A program made the position numbers and the translations under genes. A DNA stretch of 64,000 nucleotides from positions 4,425,782 through 4,489,781 of the forward strand of contig BCHX01000003.1 of assembly GCA_001599755.1 (NCBI GenBank). The letters are read 5' to 3'. The stretch comes from Gliomastix tumulicola. Taxonomy: Eukaryota; Ascomycota; Sordariomycetes; Hypocreales; Bionectriaceae. The notes under the pieces were generated by a model. The model worked only from the letters and a program-made list of their open reading frames with translations. It was not told the origin of the DNA and searched no databases. Below, in pieces: positions 1 through 10,960 of the stretch. How positions within the stretch are numbered: position 1 is the stretch's first letter; the number at the start of each line of letters is the position of its first letter.

Positions 1-483
1 TCCGCCTTCCAGCAGCTCGGCACGCAGCTACCGCTACTCGATCTGTCCGACGACGGCGAATATCCGGCAAATGCCAATTTCGAGCTGTTCGGCGGTCTAT
101 CAGATTCAGATACGACACACGCAATGTTCGGTGCGGATCTAAATCCCACCAGCATCGGCTGGACAACCTACGAACCTAACGCGATGAGCAGCCATAACCA
201 AGCCCAGAATTTCAACAGCTCCGACTCTTGCTGGTTACCGCAGCCGACCGCAGCCACCATCGCCACGTTGACTTGGGAGGGAGTGCCAGAGGTTGGAGAT
301 TTTGGTTTTGGCACTCCTGATGAAGCCTTGCAATACAGCATGACCTCATTGCTGGCCCCTGTCCCTATCCCCTATGGCGGGTTGAATGCAACCGTTGCCT
401 TTGCTGAGGCAGAACTAGAAGGTCCAGATGGTCAACCTAGCGCAACCAATGAGCCAAGCAACCTCGTCCGATGGCCCCAGTGA
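1..483 (+). CDS. C-terminal part of an unidentified protein (runs off the left edge)
   Basis: The frame is open from base 1 to a TGA at 481-483, so this is the last ~160 residues of a gene that begins outside the window. The composition is rich in Ser, Thr, Asn, Pro and acidic residues, with no membrane segment or catalytic motif. That is what the disordered tail of a fungal transcription factor often looks like, but no DNA-binding domain is visible here, so the function is unassigned. It ends 420 bp before the 3' end of the convergent multicopper oxidase gene. Confidence 0.5.
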   Translation, partial: SAFQQLGTQLPLLDLSDDGEYPANANFELFGGLSDSDTTHAMFGADLNPTSIGWTTYEPNAMSSHNQAQNFNSSDSCWLPQPTAATIATLTWEGVPEVGDFGFGTPDEALQYSMTSLLAPVPIPYGGLNATVAFAEAELEGPDGQPSATNEPSNLVRWPQ

Positions 484-901
484 AGGAGTGCAAAGGCCCT
501 GGATCGTACTCATGGAGATGGGTAGAGATGGCTAGCTGAGATTATAGCCTGGTTGAAGCATTTTGGATGGAGAGCATCGGAATGATGATTCAGTAAGCGC
601 CCACATGGGGAGAGTCTGTCAGGCGCTTCCATAAGGCATGACCCTGCCAAGCAGAGTCGTCGCGGCGGCGGACGATATTAGTATGCTATCATGTCGCTTG
701 GTATTGGCGCTAATACATTATCGACTTCATTGTAGAGGGCTGGCTACGAGCCCTAATGCCGTACCGTCCACCAGATATGAGACCACAAAGTCAGCAATGG
801 ATCGAAGTTCATATACTTCAAGACCAAAGTTGGCATGCAAATTAGCAGCCAGGGATGGCCAAATCTAAGGTAATCTTGTGGATAACAGAGACCAGGGGTT
901 A
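484..901. other. Intergenic, between two convergent genes
   Basis: This is the 3'-to-3' spacer between the partial gene at the left edge and the multicopper oxidase. I see no convincing gene, repeat or RNA in it. Confidence 0.5.
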
Positions 902-3481
902 CTACCACAGCGCCATGACGCCAATCATGACAGTAGCAATCACGGCAGGACAATAGCCCGCCATCAAGCTCATTGCTCCGCTACTATCTATGGTTTTGTT
1001 GTATTGTCCAACTAGGGCAGGAAGTTGGTCCCCGCCTTCGACAAGGACCATCGCCATGCCAACCTATGATTTCAGTGTCAGCAGGTTAACACCGCATCTA
1101 TCACCGTGAAATCACTTACAACAATGTGCCATTGAAGATGACAATGGAAGAACCACGCACCAGGATTATCCGTGACATATCTAGGTAGCGTTTCTCAGCG
1201 GCGGTGTACAGATTAGGCTCCTCTTGGAAAGACTTACCGGATCGCAGCCCAGCCCTGTGAAGGGAGACCAGTGGTGTCACGATATGGAGGGTCCTGAAGG
1301 TTAATAAGATCCGGTGGGGCATCTGCGATAGCTTCGTACGGGAAGGATCCGACACCGGAACCCAAAACCCAGAATTTATGGCCATGGAGGTGTATTGGAT
1401 GGCCCATCTGCCCGGCTATGTCAGTCTGTCGATCATGAAGACAATCCTTTTAGGCAGAGCTCGAGGGTGAAGTGAACAGAGGGTCGTCTGACGCACCGTA
1501 TCCATGGACTGATTTGAAATGCTCATGATAATGTCGATAGTAGAGTTGATTGGCAAGTGCCTGGTCGTGTTTGAATTCCAGCCAGAGGAGATATCTCCAT
1601 AGACGATAGGGACACTTGGCTCCGTGAACGGTGCGCGGTCAATTACCCACGTCACGACGTCCGTCTGGTTCACTATAAAAACCATGGTTTTGTCGGCTGG
1701 CCCTGACGGCGGCGAATTGTTCTTGTCAAATGGAGAGAGTGCCGAGATATCAAGTAGCGTTGCGTCGGCTTTGGCTGATCCGTTCATGTACATCCAACTG
1801 CCGGCTGGGTCTTCCACTGCATCCATCGTAGAGTTGTTGCCAGTCTAGTTACTCGGGTTTTAGCGTGGTTCTGTAAGCCTCGTGAGTCGATAGAAATGAG
1901 GACACTCACGTCGTATGATACGATCGCTCGCCCTTCTAGGACTTGCTGCATATCGCCACTAGGGAAAGTAGCGAACCTAAGGTAGTAATCCCCAGGCGAC
2001 CTATCGAGTTTGACCATAACGGAATACCGTTGGCCGAGCTCCATATGGAGCACCTAAACGCATTCAGTAGAAGCTAAATTATAACAGCCGGGATACACTT
2101 ACATTCACCTCTTGCAGCTTGGTGTAAAGACCATCAGCAGCATAAACGAACATTGAATGGCCATCCAAGGACACCCTTAGAGCACTAACTGCGCCAGAAT
2201 TGACCAAGTTGAGGGCTAACCAACCTCCTGACTGATCCGCGGGAAGGGTTAACAGGGGTGAGGTTGTGTTGGTGCAAGTCTCTGGTGGCAGCGAAGACAT
2301 ATTGAACCCCGGCTTGAACATCATAGGCGGCATGCAGCCCCGGGGGCTCAGAGAGTCCATCCCCGGTATATCCGGTGAATGCGATGGGGAGGCAGGGTGG
2401 CCCATCGACATTGTGGACGACGGCTGGGTTCTCTCTGAGCTCATAGAAATCTGCATGGTCATGTCATGCATATCTCTCGGGTCCATGCTCGGCATGCCTG
2501 GCATGTCCGACATATATGGCATTTCGGGCATGGTAGTTGATTGCCCGAGTGTTGTGGTTGGGTTTTCCGGCTCTATTCCAAGCCCAGGACCATATTCAAG
2601 AACGCTATCCGGTAGGCACTGCACCCTTCCTTGGCCGTTGGCCAAAATGCTGTCGACACACGACGGAAAAGCACCAGTCTCGAGATATCGCGCGAATATA
2701 ACATCCGAAAGTTCGTGCGTCCAGTCGTTCAGAAGGATATTTGTTGCGTCTCGTTCGGCGGCTAGGAGCGCTGCGACCTCCTCGTTATTGCGAGCCAAAT
2801 TCGCGAACGGGCGTTGACGTGAGGCGGCCGGTCGGATGAGAAGCGGACCGCGAATAGCATCATTATAGTAGGCACGGAAATGGGAATGGTACCAGAAAAA
2901 ACCGTACTCGGATGCAGTAGAAAATCGATAGGTGAAGTTGCCACCTGGAGGAATAGGGTCCTAAGGAGTCTCAGCGAGGCTGCTTTGCTTCGTATAAGGG
3001 TGAGGGTACGTTGGGAGACTAATCTGACCTGTGTTACTCCCGGCACACCATCCATATGAGGGGTTCCTCGCTGCAACAGTCCTTTTCGGGAGGATTCTCT
3101 TAGCTGCTGTTCTATTGCACAATGGCTCTGGTTAGGGAGACGACTAACCATGCCAGTGAATGGTAGTTTCCACATTCAAGTCATTCTGGACGAAAATCTC
3201 GACATCATCCCCTTCATCCACGTCAATCAGAGGTCCCGGCTGCTGGCCATTGATTAGGTACACTTCGCGCTTGAATCCATCTACAGCACAGTTAGCCTCG
3301 CTAGTTGAAGCGTATGGTAGGACACGAGGAAAGATAGGCAGGGAACGCAAGGGGCTCACATGCCTGGGGAATTGGAAGCGCTGTGAAGCTTGAAGCTGAA
3401 TTGGCGGAGGGTGGCTCTCGCGCCAACGGCATGAAGGACGATAGCAGCAGATGCCACAAGCTTCTGAGGGTAGACGCGCAT
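902..3481 (-). CDS. Secreted multicopper oxidase (laccase/ferroxidase-like) with Met-rich insert
   Basis: Nine exons join in phase into a 681-aa protein: 3364-3481, 3149-3280, 3029-3081, 2103-2960, 1910-2053, 1497-1844, 1238-1407, 1120-1180 and 902-1063. All four copper-ligand motifs are present in order: HWHG, WYHSH, HPIHLHGH and HCHLQWH. The N-terminus is a signal peptide; the C-terminus is a short hydrophobic tail suggesting a GPI or membrane anchor. Multicopper oxidases oxidise phenols or Fe(II)/Cu(I) and reduce O2 to water. A ~85-residue insert (about 2300-2560) with roughly 19 Met plus His lies before a conserved CMPPMMFKPG segment. The closest type I know is the Aspergillus Abr1-like oxidase group; substrate cannot be read from sequence. 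Intron 1 needs a GC donor (CAG|GCATGT) to give the canonical PDGFKREVYLING join. The 1408-1496 boundary is phase-consistent but less certain. Confidence 0.88.
2300..2560 (-). other. Met/His-rich, probable metal-binding insert in the multicopper oxidase
   Basis: Within exon 4 a low-complexity segment repeats MPxM and MxxM patterns (for example MPEMPYMSDMPGMPSM) with interspersed His and Asp. It resembles the Met-rich loops of bacterial CueO/CopA, which bind Cu(I) or Ag(I). The role here is inferred from composition only. Confidence 0.6.
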
Positions 3482-4267
3482 GTTTCTAGCTCAGTCAGAA
3501 AGAGGTAGCCGATCCGGCACGAGATATTGAAAGGACCTTGTTAGGAGGGGGGAAAAATGAAAGGATTGAAAGTTGAACGCTGCAGAAACTGCGAATGGGA
3601 ATAAGTTCTGAGAGCAATGGGCAGCTTATGTTGGCCACTTGTGCACTCACTTATCGCTCGCTCCCTCTCACCTTTGACACAGCCACCCCCTAGCTGGTGA
3701 TTGGTGCCTGAAATATGAAAGCCTGGTCGCTGATTCAAGGAGTCGCTTAGCATGCGTCAGGGTGCAATCCCTGTAAAAAGCCAGGCTGCGTGGCGGAAAA
3801 AGGAACGCCCCTGGAGGAGGGAAGGTTCAACCATATTGATGTGGCTGCTCTCGAAACCGTAAGTTCAGCAGGCATGACGGACGGTGTTGTGCGGGATTTG
3901 TGCGGTTGGCTGGGTCCGTGTAGGTGGATGCTCCATTGCTTTAGCGGATCGAGGCATTTGTGCGGAGTTTAGCGCCGTCTAAGCTGCATGCGGCGCACGT
4001 TCCCAGGAGGTGGCTAGGGCCAGCTAATGGTGCGAGGGACTCATCCATTTTCGCCTTCGAATGGCGCTCATGTCCACAGGGATGGGTCTTGACTCACTTC
4101 ACCGGAAGCTGGTAACGATGTCCGACCAACTTGTTCACGGCTCTGACTGCCTCAGTAAGCCCTCCAATCATTTCTTCAACACAGCGGCCCTCTCGGGCCT
4201 CTCGGGGATACGTGAAAAAGTGGGAGCGGGACGCAGCGAAGCAAAGACAAGCGGGAGGAAATAAGAT
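3482..4267. other. Intergenic, divergent promoter region
   Basis: This is the shared upstream region of the multicopper oxidase (leftwards) and the AspRS-like gene (rightwards), about 790 bp. I searched it for an OB-fold exon of the AspRS-like gene and found none. Confidence 0.4.
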
Positions 4268-5440
4268 ATGGCCGCTAGGCGCGAGAAACGGTGCGAGCAA
4301 GTACATAAACAGCGAATCGATGATGAGGAAGCCCAGGCCGAGGAGTATGGAGAGCGGCGGCCAGCCCGCGTTCTTGACCTCCGCCATCCTTCCAATAAGG
4401 CCCTATTCCGCGTCCGTGCCATGATTCTTCGGATCTTCCGCGAGGTGCTCGAAGGCCAAGGATTTATCGAGATCCATACGCCTAAGTTGCAACCAGCAGC
4501 GACAGAAAGTGGCGCAGAGCTATTCGTGGTCGACTATTTTGGCCGTACGACTTCCCTGGCGCGAAGCGCGCAGTTGGCCGGCCAGATGGCGATTGCAGCT
4601 GGCTTCAGGAAAGTGTACGAGGTACGCCGCCGACAGTGGCCAGATTGAACGCATTTCACATCTAACATGCTGACTCGTAAGATCGGCCCCGTCTTCCACG
4701 CAAATAATTCCAAGCTCCAACAGGACCTTACCGAGAGCACCAGCCTTGACATCGAAACGACCCTCAGCCGGCCGTACAACGACCACATCCAAGTCGTCGA
4801 CGATGCCCTGAAGTCCGTTTTTGCTGCTGCGCAGTCCATGCCCGAGCTCCATGTTGTGCGTGAGCGTTGGCCCAGTAGAGACATTGTGTGGCTTAACGAG
4901 ACCCCGGTCATTTCCTTCGGCGAAGGCATACAAATGCTCCGGAGTGACGGCCGAGATATTGAAGGGGAAGACTTGTCCACTCGAGATGAAGCACGACTAG
5001 GCGAGCTAGTCAAGGAGAAATACATGACTGATTACTACATCCTCGCAAAGTTGCCCGCCGATGCCCGGCCATTCTACGCATATTCGGCCGAAGGCCCCCA
5101 ATGGACGAACTCATTCGTTATCTTCCTGCGTGGTCAGGAGATATGCCATGGAGGGCAGCGGATTCAAGATGCACAGAAGCTCCGGAAGAGCATGGAGTAT
5201 TGGCAGACAACCGGAGACGACAAGGAGGAATATCTCACCGGATTTGATTCCCACGCACCGGCCACCGGTGGTGCAAGCATTTGTCTGGAGCATCTCGTCG
5301 CGCTCCTTCTTGAACTGCGTGATGTCAGATACGCCTCGTTGTTCCACCTCGACAGCGAATCCCTTCCAGGGCCCCCCTATCTTCCTACACTAGATGCCGA
5401 CACCACGAGGCCCGAGCTCGGAAGGAACGGCCTCCTATAA
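4268..5440 (+). CDS. Aspartyl-tRNA synthetase-like protein, catalytic domain only, signature arginines lost
   Basis: Two exons, 4268-4621 and 4682-5440 (60-bp GT-AG intron), give 370 aa that align throughout with the class II catalytic core of eukaryotic AspRS. Recognisable blocks are RVLDLRHPSNKALFRV, GFIEIHTPKLQPAATESGAE, VYE|IGPVF, EDLSTRDEARLGELVKEKY, TDYYILAKLPADARPFY and RGQEICHGGQRI. The N-terminal anticodon-binding OB fold (~150-200 aa) is missing, leaving a short charged leader. Key residues are changed: motif 2 FRAE is FHAN, motif 3 GLER is CLEH, and the usual QSPQ amino-acid-binding loop reads RSAQ. It should therefore not aminoacylate tRNA in the standard way. It is a pseudoenzyme, a neofunctionalised paralogue, or a decaying copy of AspRS or of the AspRS half of ergosteryl-aspartate synthase; no DUF2156 domain follows. 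Confidence 0.75.
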
Positions 5441-6860
5441 AGGATTCGAGACCAATTACGGCGAAACACGACCTGCCATGACGATTGTTTCATGAGATTC
5501 AACTTGTTTTCTTTGATCTTGCCGTCTTCGCCTGCGTCTGCTATTGACTTTGGACGAGCCTTCACCTTCAACACAACGGTTTCTTACGGTACTGGCTATT
5601 TTTGAGCAGGCTACCGCTGCTTTTATGCGATATCGAATATCAAAAAGCGCTAGGCGATACCTCACAAGCATGATTTCGATTACTATTCAGGGAATGTCCT
5701 TACTGCCAACATGCCGGTGGTTGTTGGCAGAGATAATCTGGCCGACAATGTCAATATGGTGACCTTGACATTGGCCATGGTATTCGCCCCCACCTTCTTG
5801 GCCAACCAAACGATGATGCGGCCACGGGCTTTTCTATAAGCGATAGCAAGGCAGGCGTGATTGGTTCCGTGAGGAAGCTAAAGATTCTTCCCGAAAGAAG
5901 GGCCAAAAGTATCATATCACACCCGGAGGACTCGGAGCGAGGAGAAACAGTGACAGCTTCCCTAATAGTTATTGCTTTGTCATATATGGCGACAAAGACG
6001 CGCAACTCTCTCGAAGAGCCCAAAACTGCTCGTACTCATCCTAACTCGAAATGTTTTGCCGCCGATCTCAACGGGGATCACCAACTTGCCGAACATTCTC
6101 GCTCTCTTCTTCCATTGACGAGTGTGGCGGTTGTCCCGCACTTGCAGGGCCACTGATGCCGTACTTGCTCACTGGTAGGATCATTATTTCTGTCAGGAAA
6201 TCTGCTGAATGCCTTTACTATCGAGCGTATATCAAGCTCGGCACGACAAGTGTCTGTCTTAGGAATATTTCATAGTCAAGTTAAAGCATATGCTATGTTC
6301 GAGCCCGTCCTAATGGTTGCCGTTGGAGAAGTGGCGAGTAGATGCCCCCTTCGACAATCCAAAACATGCTTTGATACTGGAACCGGTTGGTCAGCTGAAC
6401 TTCTGTACGTGGCACTGGGAAAACAAATTAGAGCTAAGAAGCGATGTAATGGCCGACTTGGCTGAAGAGGATAGAAATCTGCTGTCGCAACTTCCTTAGC
6501 CACATCGCGGAGCCCATACCAGACATTCCACCAGGATGTCCCACAGAAGGCCAAAGTCCGTATCGAAGTCGGCGAAGTTTGATGCGCGAATAAGGTAAAT
6601 CAGACCCCCGAAGACCGCTGCCAGGGCTGGGGTTGCCATGATTCCGATAGATGGCGGCGTTTCGGTTCGACGTCTTGGCTCATCGTTTTTGGAGGGACCC
6701 CCGGGTGTTTCTTTGTCCCTCTCCATTGTGCTGGGAGAAGGTTGACGGATCTTCGAGTGGGTTATCGCTGGCACGGAGCTGAGATATCGTGGGCTTCGGT
6801 TCCGTCTTTGTGACGGAGAGGTAGAGCTTCTCAAGGAGGGCTTTGTGATTGGCAATTTCC
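5441..6860. pseudogene. Probable decayed coding sequence, unidentified
   Basis: No intact gene is visible. Between about 5540 and 6150 (+) protein-like sequence can be followed only by switching frames, with stops between blocks, for example around HDFDYYSGN near 5670 and DIGHGIRPHLLGQPNDDAA near 5770. This suggests a gene eroded by small indels. I do not recognise the family. A minus-strand frame at 6496-6855 (119 aa, one hydrophobic stretch) is open but unsupported. Confidence 0.3.
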
Positions 6861-7395
6861 AGCTCGGGCGGCGAGAGGCGAGAAAAGCACCGAATCCCAG
6901 AACCCGTTAGGAGGTAGCGTACAGTAATAGAACAATATCGAGGCCTATAAACAGCGACGACACAGTTCGTGGTGATTTTATTATCACGCGGAAGAAGGCA
7001 GAGACTGGTTCATCTCTACGGCAGTTTGGCCATCGCCCGTGACAGCCACATACAGGATGCTTGATCGTACACGTCATAGCGTTAACGCCCTACCACACTC
7101 TTCTTTATTGACGCTCATCCGGATTTCTACCTAATTAATGCCCAACACATTTATCTTCGTATATTAGTTATACACAACGCCCGTTGCTATCAGGGGTTAG
7201 TAGGATTAAGGCAGCTAAACGCGCTTCAACAGCAATAGCATACGGAGGAGTACCGCGGTATTTGCCCGTCAGTGAGGGCAACCATAATCATGCTTCGTAG
7301 TTTCCGTCGAAGCTGCCAATAATAGCCCCTAAAGGCCCATACGCCTCCGCAGATCACCAGACAGCCCAACCAGCCAGGTCCGAAGAATTTATTCT
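6861..7395. other. Intergenic, nothing recognised
   Basis: No gene, RNA or clear repeat was recognised between the decayed region and the tandem duplication at 7396. Confidence 0.4.
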
Positions 7396-7555
7396 CAGTC
7401 CGGACCTAGCGACCGGCCGTGCCCAAGACGACGCTAAACCCCGCACAAATGCCTCATCGCCCCTGCTTAAGCTATTACCAGTCCGGAACTAGTCACCGGC
7501 CGTCCTCAAGACAACGCTAAACCCCGCACAAATGCCTCATCACCCTGCTGAAGCT
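7396..7555. repeat. Two-copy tandem duplication, 83-bp offset
   Basis: Copy 1 (7396-7473) and copy 2 (7479-7555) both run from CAGTCCGGA through CTAAACCCCGCACAAATGCC to AAGCT with only a handful of differences, mostly transitions. No coding content was seen. Confidence 0.85.
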
Positions 7556-7598
7556 CATTGGTTCAGATCCGCAGTGGTTGTACGTACACATCAACCAA

Positions 7599-7740
7599 GG
7601 CGCCCGCTACATTCGCGCCCGGGCGTGAATTTAGATTTGCCGCAACGGGAGCGAGATTATGTCAACATCCATCGCCCACCAAGTAGGAGGCTAGGAACGG
7701 CCTGAGGTACTTAAACAGCGCCCTCCGCCAACGCGGCCTC
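7599..7740 (+). repeat. Diverged end of the 10961-11979 inverted-repeat element
   Basis: The sequence from GGCGCCCGCTACATTCGCGC onward follows the left terminus of the element at 10961 with substitutions and a small deletion, and weaker similarity continues past 7685. It is a decayed or solo end lying directly in the 5' region of the Zn2Cys6 gene, so it may contribute to that promoter. Confidence 0.6.
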
Positions 7741-7820
7741 CGAAGGGCGCCGACGGAACTCTTGGCCCCAGGCCAACCGCTCATGACACGGCCCTTGATT
7801 GATCGCCGTTCCCCTTCGTC

Positions 7821-10261
7821 ATGACTCCGAAACGTGCCTGCGATTCGTGCTATCGGAGAAAGGCAAGTCGCCCTAGTGAACTGCAGTGTATTCATTTTAA
7901 CATCCTCCACAGATTCAATGCGCCATACCTAGCCCAGATAGTCCCTGCAATTGGTGTAGCCATCATGGTGCAGAATGCACCTTTAACAGGGAAAGGCCGC
8001 GGAGGGGTACACGGCAGAACAGGTGGGCGGCCTCCCTTCAATGACTGACTTCAATGAGTCCATCAGGCTTCCAAGTCCCGTTCTGACATAGACGCACCTG
8101 CTCTCCCAACGCTAGAGTGACTTTGAGCCACGTACAAGAGCTACTGCAACGTATCCAGCAGCTCGAGAGTGCGCAGGCTCAAACGGGGAATGAAGAGCCC
8201 AAATCGCAACTCTCCCCCTGCACTGACGAAACGCCGATATCTGTCGATGATTATGGGGAAGACGATTCCCCCCAGCTTTCGAGGGCGAGCAGCGGGGGGC
8301 AGCTGGTCCTCGATGCACAATCACCTTCTTCCATCCCCAGCGAGCATCCCGCACCCTCTGGGCACGTTGAAGAGTCATCAGCTGAGGTGTTTCCCCTTGG
8401 AAACCATATGGGACCAAATTGGTTCTTCAATAGCATACCTATCTTCTCCGAACGAGGTCGCCAGTGGGTGTCGTCCAGAACCGGGCAGGCTGTCCAATGG
8501 TCCAATTTCCGCATCTTGAGTGCCAGTCCTTCGCCTTTTTCGTGTCTCTATCCGCAGCTCTCTCAGGAGGAACTCTGTACGTTACCCAACAAAGATCTTG
8601 TCCAGAGTATTCTCGCCGTCTTTTTCAGATCCTCCTTCCGGCTCATTTTCCCGCTTCTCGACCGAGTCTTGATGGAGGAGACCGTGGAAACCGCCTACGA
8701 GCCCATCCACAACCTTCCTTTTCCCCCTTCGCATGTCTCGGCTAGGGCATGTATTCTGGCCGCTCTTTCGGTCGTCTGTCGCTTGAGGGGATCCAAGTAT
8801 TTGTCCAACGCCGTCGATGCGGACTTGTGTGCGCACAAGGCGCACTGCCTCCTGCAGCGCATTACCAGCCACGTGAGCTTAGAGACTCTACAAACGGCGC
8901 TTCTGTTGGTAAGGCCACCCGCACAACTTGGGCCTCTTTCGTCTTGTCCACACTAGCTAACTTGAGCTGCTAGCACACTCAGCGTATATTAAGTGGCTAC
9001 TGGCACGATGCCGCCTTTTTTCTCTCCGTTGCCTGCCGCATCGTGTCCGTTCTAGGAGGTCATATGCACCGATCGTCGAATACCGCCGAGCCAGAACTCT
9101 CCCGCACCGAACGCCTAACACGTCATACTCGACTGCTCTTCTGGCTGTGCTACATGTCAGACAAGGACCTCTCGCTCCGCACCGGGCATACCCCCCTTCT
9201 CAGCGACATGTACTGCGACCTGACATTACCTGACAATTATGAGAATTGCTATAGTAGCTTGCGGGGACTGGATGAGTACTGGGACCCGAATGGCATACAT
9301 TACAAAGGGCTCAGCCCACACCTTCCCGGCGACCCGCGGCTGAGCCACATCAAGGAGAAGGTGTATCGAACGCTCTATTCTGCCCGGGCCTTGAAGGACA
9401 CGGACGGACCGCTTGTTCATATCCGCCAGCTGGATGACGAGATCGAGCGCTGGCGGCTATCGATCCCTATTGACTTCCGACCCGTGCTTGTCATTCCCTT
9501 TTCCACGCCTCTGATTGCACCCGGGTCCAAGATCCCGCAGAGTATGCATTATATCTACCTACAACTGGAATACCATCACCTCATGACCATGATTCATACG
9601 ACTGTAAGGAGATATAGCTCGGCTGCTTCGGGAATGGACGACGAGGGCCAGAACTTCCACACCGTCATCCACTCGAGCGTCGACCTTGCCCTGGAGGCTA
9701 GCCGGTCAACGCTGGGGTATTTACGAGAGCTCATCGCCCATCTTGCAGAGCAGGCATTTCGGTAAGCCTCGTGTATTTTTGCCAGATGTCTCGTGAAGAG
9801 ACTCGGGTTCTGCTACTATTGTTCGGCGCATTGCGTTACTAACTAGGATCCAGGTTTGTCATCTTCTATCCCACTACCGCCGCCATGTCGCTTTTCCTGA
9901 ATATAGTCGTTCATCCTCTCGACGATGAGGTTCAACCTGACCTAGAGCGTCTTCTCTCTGCCGCTAACGCAGTCCGGAGCATGCCTGTGCAAGGTCTGAC
10001 GCAGGACGAGGTCCAACGTGTACGAGATACGAGCGATTTTATCATAGGCTTAGTATGGCTTGGGACCTCTGCCATCACAAAGGTAAATAACGGAGAACAG
10101 ACTGAACATAGCTAGACCTTTGTAATACCAAGCTCCAACACGCGGATGTTCTCGACTATAGGGCGAACCAATCTTCACCGTCAGCCCGCCGCTTGATAGA
10201 GAATGCTTTCCATGAGTGTCTCTTACTCCAGCGCTATGGAGCACATGACCTCTATCGCTAA
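7821..10261 (+). CDS. Zn2Cys6 binuclear-cluster transcription factor
   Basis: Six exons join in phase (7821-7862, 7913-8022, 8116-8908, 8974-9761, 9854-10082, 10133-10261) to 696 aa. The DNA-binding domain forms when exon 1 (ACDSCYRRK) joins exon 2 (IQCAIPSPDSPCNWCS), giving CX2CX6CX8CX2CX6C, followed by a basic stretch and a short coiled coil (VQELLQRIQQLESAQ). The middle region matches the fungal-specific transcription factor domain, including the GYWHDAAFFLSVACRIV and RLLFWLCYMSDKDLSLRTG segments. It acts in the nucleus on CGG-type half sites as a family property; its target genes are unknown. Intron 1 (7863-7912) uses a GC donor (AAG|GCAAGT). The gene is intact. Proximity to metal genes suggests, but does not show, that it regulates them. 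Confidence 0.88.
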
Positions 10262-10953
10262 AACACACGCGGCGTAGCAGAGTGTGGTAGCATATCTCGC
10301 TACTATGGGCCACTGGACGCCGTCCGGGTGGGCCAATGCGCTTGTGCGACAGGAAGAGCGGAGCTCCAAAGTCCGGCAGGCTGTGTCAATTACGGAGTCT
10401 CGGATGAGGTGGGTCCACGGCAAATAAATGACCTGATACCAGGGTTGCGGATTTGGAAACGTACCTCTAGACAGTAAACTGGATGGTCAGATCCGAGCCC
10501 CGGAGCATGCAACCGCCAAAAGGTCTGGAACTCTCTTGATAGTTTTTTTTTATGTCTTCAATATGCACCCGCCCCCTCCATGCTGTCTTGTACACACCTA
10601 TTTGCATTCCACTGTCTTTTCCGTCTTATCCTTCTGTTAGCTACAGGTTATTTCTTGCGCTTCCCTCTGGCTTCTCAGCTTCAACTACAACCCAAACATA
10701 GCGATCTGGTTCACCAAACATGGAATCCGACTCATCTCCTGACGTTGATAAGGCCGTCCAAGCCGATAAACGAACCACTGTACTCAGCCATGGCAAGCAA
10801 TTCAGAGACATGGGCATCGGCATTGCTTGGGCATCTGCTAGTGCTTATATCAGTAAAGTCTTGCGATGGAGCCGCTAAAGAAGCGCATCTATCATCTGAT
10901 CTGTCATCTCTTCGGAGCCGGAGTAGGGATGCCTCCTCTTAGTCAGCGATCTC
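10262..10953. other. Intergenic with a short unidentified reading frame
   Basis: A 53-codon frame starts at about 10720 (MESDSSPDVDKAVQADKRTT) and stops before the inverted-repeat element. It could be the 5' remnant of a gene cut by that insertion, but nothing matching continues to its right. No other feature was recognised. Confidence 0.25.
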
Positions 10954-10960
10954 CACCCGA

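Noticed and set aside
4268..5440. Calling the AspRS-like gene the functional cytosolic or mitochondrial AspRS, or ergosteryl-aspartate synthase
   Set aside because: It lacks the OB fold and the essential motif 2 and 3 arginines, and no DUF2156 domain follows.
6496..6855. Minus-strand 119-aa frame with one hydrophobic segment
   Set aside because: The composition is basic/Ser-rich and not family-like; insufficient to call a gene.
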